A stretch of DNA of 64,000 bases from Neonectria sp. B-13 (lineage: Eukaryota > Ascomycota > Sordariomycetes > Hypocreales > Nectriaceae): positions 496,001 through 560,000 of the forward strand of contig NOKP01000023.1 of NCBI GenBank assembly GCA_002682825.1. Direction: 5' to 3'. Both the position numbers and the translations under genes were made by a program. The notes beneath the pieces were generated by a model. It worked only from the letters and a program-made list of their open reading frames with translations, was not told where the DNA came from and ran no database searches. Each line of letters opens with the position of its first letter. Position 1 is the stretch's first letter. Of the stretch, positions 9,953-23,332 are shown piece after piece.

Positions 9953-12900
9953 ATGAGTCACCTACTGTGGAAATATTACTGGGAAAACGATGTCGACAAG
10001 TTTCGGCGTCTGCTGGCCCCTACCAGCTATAACACCCAGAATGTGTCCAAAAGCCCTGCGATAGGAGGGAGCAGCTTCCCAACTATAAGTCCTGGTGGTC
10101 TTGGCACCTCGCCCCGAGTTGTCGCGAAGCAGCGACGAGCTTCGGGGCATCCCCAGACCCCAGGGAAATCAAAGGACTCGAACCTGAACCTTGGAAGATC
10201 CGAAGTCAACCACCGCGATTGTGCTGGCTTGACCGTCTTGCTGCGAGCTGCCTCCTCGACCGATCCCAACGCTCGCGATTTTGTCCAGGCTCTCATTAAG
10301 CACCCTGCCATCGACCTCTATGCTCAGGACCCGGAAAGTGGTTGGAATGCCCTTCACCGGTCTTTGTATGCTGGAAACGTTTCGATTGCGCGCCTGCTGT
10401 TGGAGAGGGAGCGCATGGATTTGACCAGCCACAACCTCAGCTCTATAAACAAGGTCGGCCTTTTAATAAAGACAAAGGACCACGAGGGTAACAGCCCCTT
10501 TGACGTTTATAACTCGACCATCGCCGCACGGTCTCTAAAGAGCATCGAGGAGGCGAGCAGCTCAGATAGTGACTCAGATAGTGGTGACAGTGTTGGTGAT
10601 GGGTTGCACCAGTGAGTGACCCCGATCTTTCTCTGTGACCTATCTAACCTTTTCATAGCACTGCCAAGGCTTCTCACGGCGGCCACTCTTTTATTGGTGG
10701 CGATGAGCTCTTCGTGTTTGGCAGCAACAAGAATGTGTCGTTGGGGGTTGGCGACGAGGATGATCGCCATTACCCCGAGCGCATCCATCTAATCCGACCG
10801 GACCATCTCCTGCGTCGGTTCTACCACTCCCACCTTGCTCAAAACGATGTGGACAATTCTACTTCCCTACCAGAGCTTGAGGAAATTCCAATCTTGATTC
10901 AGCATCCCCCGCTGGTGATTCAGGATGTGGTCATGTCCAAACTCCACAGTGCCATCCTAACTACCGACCCGGTCTCCAACCTCTATATCTGTGGCGTTGG
11001 GCGAGGCGGAAGGCTCGGACTCGGGGACGAGAACACGCAGTTCAAGTTCGTGCCAGTGCAAGGCCCATTTGTGGACAGAAGGATTCATCACATTGCACTG
11101 GGACAAAACCACACCATGGCTGTCGCTGGCGACGGAGAGCTTTGGACCTGGGGCCTGAACTCCAACTCGCAGCTGGGATACGTCCTGCCACCTCCCATGA
11201 AGGCAGACGAGGAGCCCATGAGCCTTACTCCCCGTCAGGTCTTTGGAGCTCTCAAGAAGGAGAACGTGTTGGGTGTTGCCGCATCGGCAAATCACTCTGT
11301 TGCCCACACAGGGTCCTCATTATATACATGGGGTCGGAATGTGGGCCAACTGGCTCTCATGGATGCTGACTCGAGGTCGCTCGAGATGCAGCTCACGCCC
11401 AGGAAGGTTGCTGCTTCTCTCTTGGCAGCTCCGATCGAAATGGTTTCGGCGATTGACAGGGCGACTACGTGTCTGCTTTCCAACCACACAGTTTGGGTCT
11501 TCAGCAACTACGGGTATAACCTAGTCAAGTTTCCAGTCCCTGATACTCTTGCGAACCACAGCTTGACGACATCATTTTACTCTCATCGGTACGACCCAGG
11601 CTGGAGGGACATCAACTACATCGCTTCAGGGGGAGAAACGATCGCCGCGGTAACGGCACGCGGAGACCTTTTCACGTTACACCTCGACCACAAGGGGGAT
11701 GCGGGCCAGTCTGCAGCATCCACTACCAATCCAGTTAAAATCAAGAGTGCATTGACACAGCCTCTGTGCATCTGGGATTCTCGCAAGGATGGCGTGGCTT
11801 CAGTAGATGTTGGCGAACATGGCTCAGTCATCATCTGCACTGAATCAGGGGCTGTTTGGAAACGAGTCAAGCGGACTAAAGGGAAGAATGCCGCCTTCGT
11901 TGGGTCAATGGACGTCAAACAGAAAGATTTCAAGTTCCAGCGAGTACCATACATCACCAACTGTGTTGCTGTCCGAAGCTCCATTTTTGGTGCTTTTGCG
12001 GCTATCCGAACCGACAGCAAGGTGATGTCCGAGGAGATTGAGATTGCTGAGAAGGCACTTTTGGAGGATGTCAGTTCCCTGCTTTGCCTCCGCGACCTCG
12101 AAGCCACCGAGCCTAGCAGCGAGATCCAAAAAAATCGAAAGGCATGGGATGCGGCTATTGTAAGAGAGAAAAGGGGGTCGGTTCCTCATGAAATCTTACG
12201 GTCGGAAAATATTGAGGCCGACTTGTTGCTCTGGCTGCAAGTCAACTCATTTAAACATGAAGACCTTGACGTTATGGTGTGTACGTCGTCGTCACCAGAA
12301 ATTCGGATACCCGTTCACGGTTGGGTGCTTGCTGGACGAAGCTCCACCCTACGTGAAGGGCTGTCAGAATTTCGCAAGAAAAGAACCGTATTCATCACGG
12401 AGGCTTTCCGAATTGAGGCAACTCAGGGCAAGATATTGTTGACCTTGCTTGAGGTCGATGTCTACACCGTTCTGAACATCATTGTCTATGCTTATCAGGA
12501 CAAAATCATCCCGGTGTGGAAATACACGCGGGAGGCACCGCCACATGCCTTTCGGTTTCGCCACATCCGAACGGAGGTGATGAAAGTAGCAACTCATCTC
12601 TCTATGCCGAAGCTAGAGACCGCTGTTCGGCTACAGATCGGAGTGGAAGCGTCTCTCGATGCCGACTTCAAACAAGCCATTGCCCATCCCAGTTTCTTCG
12701 ACGACGGTGACGTTGTCCTTGAACTGGATGAAGCCGAAGTTACAGCACACAGCAAGCTCCTGTGCCAAAGATGTCCCTTCTTTGAAGGGATGTTCAACGG
12801 TCGCTCTCAGGGTGGGTGGCTCTCTGGCCGCCGCGACGGGCTGGACTCGACCGACAATGTCAGGGTTGATCTCAACCACATCGACCCTGATACATTCCAA

Positions 12901-14772
12901 TACGTGATCAAATTTATCTATGCCGACATCGGGCAGGAGCTGTTCGACGATGTGGCGGTAGCTACAATTGACGACCTATCGGACCTGGTCTTGGACGTTA
13001 TGAGCGTCGCCAATGAGCTCATGCTTGACCGGCTCTCGCAGATCTGCCAGTCTTTGATTGGGAAGTTCGTCACAACAAGGAACATTGCCAATCTACTCAA
13101 CGAAATCAGCCCTTGCTCGGTGACGGAGTTCAAAGACACGGGACTAGAGTACATCTGCCTCCAGCTCGAGTCAATGCTCGAGAACCACTTGATCGATGAC
13201 CTAGATGAAGATCTACTTTTGGAGTTGGACGAAGTGGTCCGTGACAATCAGCTTGCCCGACTTCCCTTCGCACGGAGCGGAAGAGCTGAATTGCTACTCC
13301 ACGAGAACAACCCCTATCTCGCTGCCGATATTGACGAAGAGCGGCAGCTGAGAGTCAAGGAAATCGCATTCAAGATGAGTCAAAAGGAAGATGAGAAGAA
13401 ACTGTCTTCGTCTTACAAGGCACGTGTAGGAAGCCTGGATGACTCTTTTCCCATGCAAACTCCAGACAGATCTGGCCGAAAGTCGAGAGGCGCTCGCAAC
13501 GAGCCCTTCAGCCCCAGTCTACGGGCCAGACAATCTCAAGGCGATCTTATCTTTGACATGGACGAAGAAGATGGTGCTTCGCTCGCCAGTCCGCGATCGC
13601 CAATCAACCAACCCTCAAATCCTCGACTGCGTCTTGATGCTGAAGATATTCCACAACTTCCCAAGTCCTGGAGAGAATCGAAAGGAAAAGGCATTGCGGA
13701 TATCTTGCAGAGCCCATCACCAGAATCATACTCTCTGTCACCCGATTTGAGGTTGTCTAGGACAAGGGATTCGAACCCAGCAGGGAGTGCGATATCCAAG
13801 CCAGGCAGCCCCTGGGCGCCTGCGACTCTAGCAACATCGAAGCTGGACTTGAAGGGCATCATGTCTGAGACGTCGTCTAAGTCTGCGCTGACGACGGGTC
13901 TCACGGAGCAGAACACGAAAGATGCAGCCATGAGCAAGCCACAGGCCAAGGTATCGCAAAAAGAGCGAAAGAAGCAACTTCAGATGCAGGCAGCCGCCGC
14001 ACAGGAGGCAGCCAAGAATGAGATGGCGAGCCGGGCGGCGTGGGAAAAGACGGCGGCCGGTGCGCAACCAGCCCCTTGGAAGGCGGCTAACCCAACGCCA
14101 AAGATGTCGGTGGAGGACGCGATGGCAATAGATTCGAAGATGCTGGGGGCGGTCTCGGCCCATGCCAAACCTCTTATGGCTTCTGAGACGAGAGGCTATT
14201 CGGCAACACAGCGTACCGCGTCACCCGACACAAGATTTCCGGGACAGGGCCGAGTGAGCAGCTCCCCCACTGTGGTCGCGGGGCCATCGCCGGACCAAGC
14301 CAAGAAACCGCTGGTGCCACATTCCCGGTCATACATTACACAGGCACCCAAGGCAGAGGCGACTCTTGGACTCAGCATGGAGGACATTATTGGACAGCAG
14401 AAGCGCGAGCAGCAGCTGGTTAAGGAGGCGGTTGCGAAGCGGTCGTTGCACGAGATCCAGCAAGAGCAAGCGTTCCAGGAGTGGTGGGATCAAGAGAGCC
14501 GACGGGCTCAGGAAGAGGAGGGCCGGCGGAAGACTAAGAGCAGAGATAAGGAGGAGAAGGGGATGAGACGGGGCGGTCGCCGTGGCAGAGGCGGCAAAGC
14601 CAAGACCGGCGGCGAGTCGATGGCGGATGGCGGACAGAGCGGGGGCGGGGGCGGAAGCGGAGGGGGAGGGGGAAGCGGAGGTACCAGCAAGAGAATGAGC
14701 ACAGGTACACGCGGTGGAGGGAATGCATCTGGCAGAGGGAAAGGCGTCAAGGGAAGAGGCGGCAAGTCTTGA
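9953..14772 (+). CDS. Ankyrin-RCC1-BTB-BTB protein (IBtk / fission-yeast Btb3 type)
   Basis: Probable Cullin-3 adaptor of 1590 residues. Exons 9953-10611 and 10659-14772 join in frame. Ankyrin-type repeats lie at about 85-170 (GWNALHRSLYAGNVSIARLL). RCC1-type repeats follow at about 238-460 (LYICGVGRGGRLGLGDE, LWTWGLNSNSQLG, LYTWGRNVGQLAL). BTB/POZ domains start near 750 (DVMVCTSSSPEIRIPVHGWV) and 903 (GDVVLELDEAEVTAHSKLL). The C-terminal 600 residues are disordered, with a helical segment near 1460-1520 ending in FQEWWDQESRRAQEEE. The final 70 residues are an RGG/glycine-rich tail typical of RNA binding. The domain order is that of human IBtk and S. pombe Btb3 (established for the family). 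The RGG tail suggests an RNA contact, which is my inference. The start at 9953 gives the conserved opening MSHLLWKYYWENDVDKFRRLL; the open frame extends further upstream but looks non-coding. Confidence 0.9.
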
Positions 14773-17250
14773 GAATCACGGACTGTTTGCTTTGCTTTAG
14801 AGGAATACCCAAATATGGACCCCTGATTCCAAAACATGGACTCTACGCTCAAAATACGAGTCTCCATCCGAATACCAAGATTTTCTAAAGCTAATCCTAA
14901 TTTTACCTAACCTAAATACCATTTACCCTGACTATCCTGACTGTTAACCCTGTCCTTTTCCTTCAAATTTCCGACCAAGAGAATAAGGCCCAGAGGTAAA
15001 GCTACTATCATTGTGAGACTTTAGCCAAGTCACTCACAGGGATGTGTCTTGGCGAGCAAGAATGGTGGTGTATTTATCTCCGTTTCTATGTTAGCGGGGG
15101 TCCCTATTATGGAATCGGGAGTCCATGTTAGGGCAGTTGCGTAGAGAGACATAGCACTCGATAAGGCCCATTGAAGGGGATTGGGCGGGGGTGGAGTTTG
15201 TGGACAGTCTCCTCCTTTATACGCTTCTGATTGCATATACTATCTGGGTGATCCATCGACATACTGGCCGGTGTATACTGGGGAGTCTTCACACGATAGG
15301 AGGCCGTGGAAGCGTAATGGATGGTATGGCAAGCAACGGCGTGTAAGAGAACCCCAATAAGATGGGCCTACCTGCTCTTAGCGTTTCACCTTCCAGGTTA
15401 CAATCATCATAACGTTAGTATTATTTCGGCAAGCAGCTGACATGCGAGGTCCGGGCACAGCAACGTGAAGGATGGCCCACGTGAGCAGGTCGACGTTGGG
15501 ATGGAAGAAGAGCACCAAGAGCGTGCACATGTTACAGCGGGAAGATAAGACAGGAGAGGAAAGCGGGGAGAGGCCGGGCGATAACAGGAAACAGCTGGCC
15601 TGCGGGTCTTGAGTGGCTCGATGGCTGCGCCGCATCCATCACCACGGACGAACCATCGACGGTGTTTCCGTATTCGGAGACGGGCAGCTTATCAGTTCGA
15701 GGGAGGGTCAGATTGGGAGGAGGGTGAGGGTGAGAGTAAGAGTGAGAGCGAGAGGGAGGGTCAGACAGAGAGCAGGGAGGGGAGAGATAGGATGCCATAG
15801 TACAGTGAACAGACGAGGTACCTATGGACGTGCCTTAGGTGCCTACTAAGTAGGTAGCATGCATGTGTAGTTGGAGGTTGGAGTCATGGTGAGAGTCATT
15901 GCGAAAGGGGAGTGATTAATGAGTCAATGTCGTGGAGCTGATGCATGCAGCGTTGAGCATTGAGCCTCCTGGATGCCTGGGAAGATGCCTACGAGAGAAG
16001 AGAGAACCCTCTGCTTGCTTGCCTGGTTGCCGGCGTGGCCCACGAGATGGACGAGGTGGTTGTCGACACAAGCTAATCACAGCGCGGAAAGTCAGCACAC
16101 CCCTGCAGGAACTTCCAGGGTGCGACGCCTATGAGGCCCACTGAGCGACTACCAAAACGCACTGACCCGTTAGGGGATTTGGGGGTGACCACCTCACAGA
16201 CCACCTCCAGCCAGCCCCAGCTCCGATAATGGCCCGCCCACACAAGTACGAATATGTACCGTGCTAGAACCCTTGGCTGAACCCTGGCTTGCTTGCCACA
16301 GGGCCAATGCTATCTCTTAGAGTAGCCTCCATCGAGGTACCTCCCTCCCGTCCTCTATGCGCTTCCCGCTGCTTGACTCGGGGCGCTGTACCGATCGCTG
16401 CATGGACATTAGCCTTCAACTCTCTTCCTCCTCCCTCCGGCCCATCATCACATCATATCAATTGTCTCCTCGGCATTGCTTTGTTGGTGGTTTGTCTCAT
16501 CACTCCCGAGGGCGCTTGCTGCGGCGAGGCACTGCGCTGCACCAGACCTCCATCCCAAGTCCCTCTGACGTGCGGCTCTAGCCGATGACGACAGCCCTCC
16601 CTCCCTCCAATCCATTCGCCGCCGCCCATCACGAGGACCTTGTGCTTGTGCCTGTCTCCCGCAACACCGTGACCTCGATCAAGCCTGGAACAGCGCCAGC
16701 AGCTGGGTCGTCTCGTCTTCTCGGCAGCGTCCGCTCTTCCTTGCATCCATCCTTCACCTCTGCCCTCTTGCGCGCCTCCTCCATCTCCAACAGCTCCCGC
16801 CGCATCTTCCATCTCGAATCCCGATTCCCGCCCCCGCTGGGACCCCGATACCGATACAGTCACAGGTCCGCCTTTCCATTCGCTGGCCGCCGCATCAACC
16901 ACACACTTGTCGCCCACCCCCCCCCCGGTCTCTTTGGCTGCCTGCGCCGTTGCTTGCTGCTTGGCTGTGCCTGCATCTTTCCAGGACTGCCTCGTCCCAG
17001 GACTTTTCGATCCTTCTTTTTTCCACTTGTCTGCCCGACCGTCTGCCAATCCAGACGCCTACCACGTACCCGACCAAACACGAACACGCCCAACGACCCA
17101 TCCCCCGCCTTCGCCCCGAGTACCACGACATGAACCATGGATGAGCTGCTCCGGTGGCAGGCCGACATCCCCATCCATTCGTGATCCCATCGACCCGGGT
17201 GGCCATCTCCCCGAGTCCCCAACATCCATTCCCGCCCATCAGTCCTCACC
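14773..17250. other. Intergenic region before the Atg13 gene
   Basis: About 2.5 kb. It holds the 3' flank of the BTB gene and the promoter and leader of the Atg13 gene. A GA-rich low-complexity run lies at about 15710-15790. Upstream short open frames near 17130 are listed separately. No gene is supported. Confidence 0.55.
17130..17184 (+). promoter_or_regulatory. Two overlapping upstream ORFs in the Atg13 leader
   Basis: ATG at 17130 opens a 4-codon frame ending TGA at 17142-17144. ATG at 17137 opens a 15-codon frame ending TGA at 17182-17184. Both precede the main ATG at 17251 and could dampen its translation if the transcript begins upstream; the transcription start is not known. Confidence 0.35.
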
Positions 17251-20137
17251 ATGCACCAACAACCGAGACTCCCGCCTCGGGGCTCGTCCCCCGTCGCCAT
17301 GGCTCAGCGCAGTCCGTCCCGACCTACCAACCCGAGGGAAGCTGCCCTGGGCCCCCGATCCCGCGCCGGCTCGACCGTCTCTGGCCGAGAAGGCCTCGAT
17401 TCTCCAATGCTAGAAAAGGAGAAGTTCCTCCCTCCGCTCCCACCAGCCGAGTCGGTCAAAAAGCTAGACCAGATCATCCAGGTACGTGCCCCACGGTACT
17501 TAGGCGGGCTTGGATACACTGCCGGGCTTGGGCTGACTGCTGTATTTGTAGAATTTCTATGCAAAGACCGCTGCCCTCGTCCTCGACTCCCGTATCAAGG
17601 TCACGCCCTCGCGTAATGCAACCGGCGGCCGCAGAGCCAATAAATGGGTATGTTTGCTAGCCATCGTTGACGTGGCCGACTCGCTCATCATCCCGTAGTT
17701 CCAAATTGAAACCGATGAGATCGACGACTTTCGAGAAGAGCTCAAAATCTGGAAGAACTGCGGCAGCCTCGACAACCAACCGCCCCCCATGATTATTGAG
17801 GCCTACCTTGATACCTCACAGCTAAAGGAAAGCCAAAGCCTCGTCATTGTTGACGAAAATGGAAAGAGATGGGATGTATTGGAGCAGCTGAACTCCTCGG
17901 GATCGTCCACCGATAGCCCGCCTGGCTCATCCCGCCGGAACCCCGAGGTGATACTTGAGAGGTGGCGGGTCGAGCTTAAGACGACGGGTATGATACCTAG
18001 CGACGACTTCGGCCCCATTCTGCCGACAATCTATAAAAAGGCCATCGTCTTCTTTAGATCCCTCTTCATCACCACCCGCTTGCTACCCGCCTGGAAGTTT
18101 GCCAGCCAAGGCCCTGCAAAGCACTCCCATCCCGCCCTTATCCCCCGGATTAGAATACGCACCTCCGAGCCCGACCGATCACGCCTAGATCGACTGAGGC
18201 ATCCCATCGATGGCAGGTCGGAACCAGTGACAGAGTACATGTTCGGGGACCTGGAGGTGCCTGTAGGCCGACTGAGCACGTTCGTTGCGTATCGCAACGA
18301 CTGCAACTTTCGAATTGATGATTCCGAGGCGTTGCTAAGCTCTCGCTTCATGGGTGTTGATGAGAACTTCTTCAGACCGTCGCTACCCCAACAAGAACGT
18401 CCTCGCACGGCCACGGCAGAGGTCGGCTCGCTGCGTGATAACCGAGCTCGTCAAAACGCCAATGACTTGCACCAGACGTACGGCAGTCTCTCTACCTTTC
18501 ACGGCAATGGAGCTTTGGGCACCAGTCCCATCTCAGCCTTGAGAGCTGTGCGTCCACCGGGCTCCGATACGAGCTCCCCACCTGAATCACTTCCTATAAA
18601 CAATGACATTGGCGGTCCAAATTCATTACCGGTTGGCCGCCATGCAGCAAACCGTCCAACCCTGCGAACGTTTGAGGGCTCTGGCCGTAGACCATCCATT
18701 TCCTTCCAGCCCTTCAAGGCGGGCTCACTCTCGGGTTCTCCAATCCCACGACAGGTTGAGACCGACTCACCCGCATCACCAAACTCCTTTTCCCGTACAG
18801 CGGGGATTCCTTCTCTTCAGCAAGCCAGAAACCGCACATCTCTCACTGCGGGTATGCCGGCATCTCTCCGGGGAGGGCCTCCGCCAGCTGTGGATACCGC
18901 GATTGCCGGGTCCCCTCGGCCCGCTTCCACGAGCCGATACAGCAGTAGCTTTACGCATCGTCGTGGTCGGTCATCGTTTGGCGGTGCCAGCAGAGTTGGA
19001 GACGATGAGCAAGGTAGTAGTGGGAGACAGAGCTTGGCTTCGTCAGTCGCGCAGCCCGGCTCCGGCCTCCTCGCAGAAGTGGCGGGGACCAGCTCTGATT
19101 CACTTCAAACGGAGGATGATAACATCTCCGATTTTCTCAAAGCACTCGACAGCAAAAAGACGCTGAAGAGCTTCGAGCCGACTAAGAAGGGGGAGTCGGC
19201 TACGAATCGAACCGTGGCTCAGCTTTCTAGGTTTCACATGATGAAAGACTCCAATAACGCTTTGACAGACTCGATGACTTCTTCAGTGCAGATGCAACGT
19301 TCATCAAGCTCCTCAAGCAGGCAGTTGACGAGCGTGCCCAGCATGGTGGCACCGGCGTCCATGTCGGCGTCATCGTCTCCCGGAAAGCCGCTCTCACCGC
19401 ACACGCCGCACACGCCGCACACTCCCGCCATTCCGTCCCGCCTGAGTGAGAACTCCATCATCGACTACACGGGCCAGGGCCGAATCACTTCACGGCAAGG
19501 TCGTGTGCCGGAAAGCGCTCCTTCCGGTCCGAGCAGAGAGAGCACAATTACCCAGGACGGCACCACGGCCATCGATATCCCCCTCTCCCCGCGCTTGAAC
19601 TCATACCAGCGACGTTCAAGCTCCGCGGTTCAACAGAATCGGGCACTGGCGGATGAAGATGAGACGGACCTAGCCTTTGCAAACCGCAGCATTAGCCTGG
19701 GTGCAGAAGATAGGGAGCCTCCTACGATGAGCATCCTTCTAGGAAGGCAGATGCAGCTAGAGGAGGAATCTACAGCGCAAGGTGGCTTGCCGGGCGGCTT
19801 TCAACCGGCTGCTGAGATCGAGACGGCTGAATCATCCGAGATGATGCAACAGGGACTCTCCGAGGAGAACCCGCCCGAGGAACTCATTCCTACTGCCCCG
19901 TCAAGCTCGCCATTCGGAAGGCGTCGTTATACGGGAATGGGAGCAGCCCACCGACAGACACCGCCCCAATCTTCGCGAGGCAGCTTCACTGGATCGGTCA
20001 GCAGGTTGACCCGAGGAGATGACGAATCGGTAGGCGGGGAACCGCTGATGTTTGATCTCTCCGAGATGGATGCGCAAGGCCGACGAAGTATAGAAGAAGG
20101 ACAAACTGGCGAGCAAGGACCTACTCGAGGATGGTAA
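17251..20137 (+). CDS. atg13: Autophagy protein Atg13 (Atg1-kinase regulatory subunit)
   Basis: Regulatory subunit of the Atg1 kinase complex that starts autophagosome formation and is controlled by TOR phosphorylation (established for the family). Three exons, 17251-17481, 17552-17647 and 17699-20137, all phase 0, encode 921 residues. The HORMA domain lies at about 70-310 and contains LDQIIQNFYAKTAALVLDSR, NKWFQIETDEIDDFREELKI and PPPMIIEAYLDTS. The remaining 600 residues are Ser/Pro-rich and disordered, as in other fungal Atg13 proteins, where Atg1- and Atg17-binding segments and TORC1 sites occur. A short HTPHTPHTP run lies near residue 670. The ATG at 17251 gives a 70-residue N-terminal extension before HORMA, common in filamentous fungi. 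A second in-frame ATG (MAQRSPSRP, 17299) is an alternative start. Confidence 0.95.
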
Positions 20138-21764
20138 GACTGAACAAGACAAATTCGTTCATATAGACTACAGTTGGCAAGTATCTTACACGGAAAGCTG
20201 GAAGGAGGAGACATGTTGGTATTATCTAGAGCATGGTTCCAAGGTGTGACCTCGGACGGAGTTGCCGGCAGGATTGGCGCTTTTGGGTTCCCTGGTTCCT
20301 ATCTGGTGGCTTTGTTGCTGATCTGGCGTTGAGGGTTCTTATGTTGTTGCATTTGCTTTGTAGCTCATGGCAAGTTTTTGCGGATATGCATGGAAAGGGA
20401 AACAGAATGGAAAGGTGGATGAGTGGACATATTTGTTGAGTCAGTTGGCTTGCGTGTATATATGTATCCAGTTCAGTCTAGGTGTGCTTTGTAGATGGGA
20501 GTAGGGAAATGGGAGCCGATGGGTATATACGCTCTACAGCAAGCCCTATTAACTTTTACAACATGCTTTGATCACATATTGGTAGCTTAAACTGGAACAC
20601 GAGTTTTCAGCGAGCACGACCCGTGGGCAGATGAGGAGAAAGAAGAACCATGGGGGTTTTCCATTCCATTCAATGGTCGCATGCACTGTACTGTACCTGT
20701 ATCCGTACTGTGGAGGGTTCTCAAAAGCGACCCTAATTTGACGTTCTTGAATGTCTAAGATCCGTTCTGGGCTTACTCCGCTGGTTTTTACTATATCGAG
20801 AATCCCTGTCTCGCTGTCATTTATGACGAAATATGTTAACGTCTCATCCCTGGAATTTGCCACCCGGTTTGGAGAGGAGTTTAATAGCTATTTGCAGCTC
20901 CTACCAGTGCTATATGCCACATCCTTGAGTGCTCGAAGATGCCAAGTTTCAGTGACGTTTCTCGCCCCACATCGATGGATCCCTGACGCACATTCAGCAA
21001 CAAAGATACCGGGACGAGCAGCCGGGTTATGTGGAGAGAAACGTACCCGGCTGGGGTGATCGACAGTACACTCTGTCGGGTATGAATCAAAGTACATCCA
21101 AATCGAAGTACACTTAATTGACTTGAAATTTTTGCACGTTCAAGCATTTGAAAAGATGCCTCGTCTTCGTATAGTAATCAACCTATCCAGGATTCGAGAT
21201 GTGCTTCAGTGAAGCTAAAGTACCTGAAAAGCCATGGTGTTCATGTGGGAATATTAGTACCTGTGCTAAGTGGATTGTGAAAAGCGCCTTACGGCAGCAA
21301 AAAAAGAGGTGGCTGATATGAGACAATGGGTCAATGACATCAAAGGAATCAGAAGGAAACCAGAGCATAAAATTGCACTAGCCATTCGCCACCCGTGATA
21401 GAACGGACATCGACAGAATGATGAGGCTGATGTCCATGTTTCAGGGAACATTAGCCACTGTGGCACAGGGTTGAGAGGTCGTGAGGCAACGGGGCATAGA
21501 TGGCAGTGCGAAAGACCCATGCAGGGCAACCCCGGTTTCAGGGTTGCAGCGCCTATCCGCGATCCCCTGGCTGCTACTCACTAACTTATTGCCTGCTATT
21601 GCTCCGGAGCATTGGCGCCGGCGCGCATGATGTCATGCACGGTCGAGCCAGGAAGTGAAGCTAATACACAGTGTTTTCATGGGGGTTACCAACTGCCTCT
21701 GTTTTGTGATCTCCGCCAGCACCCACAGTGTTTGAGAGGTTGCCGTTCACCAATAGCGGCTAGC

Positions 21765-21791
21765 GAAGTCCCTGAAGTCCCTGAAGTCCCT
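21765..21791 (+). repeat. Three 9-bp tandem copies of GAAGTCCCT
   Basis: Perfect triplication of gaagtccct, a minisatellite-like array with no coding context. Confidence 0.8.
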
Positions 21792-22753
21792 GGATAAGGA
21801 CCTGTTTCCTCTCGTCTTTTGAAGCGCGCCGCATGCCGCCAGTGGTGTCGCGGCTCCCCTCCGGTTTCCGAACGCAGAACAGACCCTGGAGGGGTTGCAA
21901 GGTAGCTCGCGCGACGATGATTGGAGGCACTTCAGCCCGCTTTAAAAGTACGAATTGTGAGGTTAGGGAAATGAAGCGCTCTCGTTGCTTATTGCCGTGG
22001 ATCCGCAAGCGTCTAGACCTGCCGGCAGTTGAAGGCTGAAGTAGTTCGTCTTGTGGGTTTCTTTTTCGCGTTTCTTTCAACGGGCTGAAGCTTTATCTGG
22101 TGCGATACTTGGACAGACAGACCTGCAAGTGACCAGATTGGAGATTGGATGAAAGATGATAAATGATGTGCTGGGCATGCATAGGTGTCGACCATGGCAT
22201 GTCGGAAATCGACCCACGACCTAATGTACCAACTTGCCAACCTGCCTTGCGCTCTAATCGCTCATCATTCATCAGTCCTCGTCCTTGAAAATGCCATCAT
22301 TCGGCCAAGCTAGTGCGCAGTTCCGCTGACGCTGCGTGCTGTGATAGGCCGGATTGCAGCATACAACGGGGCGATCGCTGATATCGGGCGTTGATCCCTG
22401 ATCTGTGGTATCCAGCCTGGAGCCAAACTACGAGTCTATGTGATGCAATTGGGCACGTCTCAGACTTGAAGAGCGATCGATAGGTGCCGGCGTTTCATTG
22501 CGACTTTGTATTTCGTTGCTACGTCTCACCCTCTTTGTGGCATCCGTCCGCCACGGGAAATTCCAACTGAGACTTGATACTGTGCGATTCACCAAGGGAG
22601 GGAGAGACCCGCTTCCGTTCCTATCACGACGCCTTATGCCGGGTACGGCTACAATACGCACTCCTCGCACCCTGTCGGTAACGTGGGGATTTGACGCCAG
22701 AGAAAGTCGGCCAACGAGCTAGCGACTCACATGAAGACACGCTACTAGAGGTA

Positions 22754-22779
22754 GCAAGCAAGCAAGCAAGCAAGCAAGC
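22754..22779 (+). repeat. GCAA microsatellite, 6.5 units
   Basis: Perfect tetranucleotide run of 26 bases, 579 bases upstream of the phytochrome ATG. Confidence 0.9.
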
Positions 22780-23332
22780 GTCTTTCCAATTGCACCGTGC
22801 CATCCGTACGTACGTGGTGTGCAGGTGAGAATCCCGCGCACTGTGCATCGCCACCTCTCGCAACCACCACCACGGCCACGGCACCGCGCTGCACTGCAAC
22901 TGTGCATGCAAACAACAACCACCACACCAAACGTAGGTACTACCTACCTTAGCACGGCGTATTGTCAAACAATTTCCGTCCCGTATCGAGCAACGAAACC
23001 CACTAGGCGAACCCGCAGCCGTTCCTCGTCCCTTCGCCCCATCTGTCACTTTCACCCACCGGACCCTGCCGATCTTGCTTCTTGCATCTTGCATCTTGCT
23101 CCCCGCCGGCACTTGTAAAACCTCTTGCTGCGTGCTGCTTCCCTTCGGATTACCTCCCTTCGCAGGGCCACCTTCCTCTCACCTGGTTTCTCGTGCTGTT
23201 GGACTACCGGCATGTGCGAAGTCACGACGACCCTCAATTCTCGACCACCCCTCCTTCTCAACCCCTCCTTCCTCGAAGTCGCCATCTTCTCGAGTCCCAA
23301 CATCGTCACTATTAGGTGCGATCAGGTTCGCC

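Larger units (their letters stand above)
20138..23332. other. Intergenic region before the phytochrome gene
   Basis: About 3.2 kb. No gene is supported. A minus-strand frame at 20549-20863 is discussed among rejected items. Simple repeats are present: GAAGTCCCT three times at 21765-21791 and a GCAA run at 22754-22779. The last 500 bases are C-rich leader sequence of the phytochrome gene. Confidence 0.55.

Noticed and set aside
20549..20863. 104-codon minus-strand frame with ordinary amino-acid composition
   Set aside because: No motif, no splice partner and no conserved start; could be a relic but there is no positive evidence.
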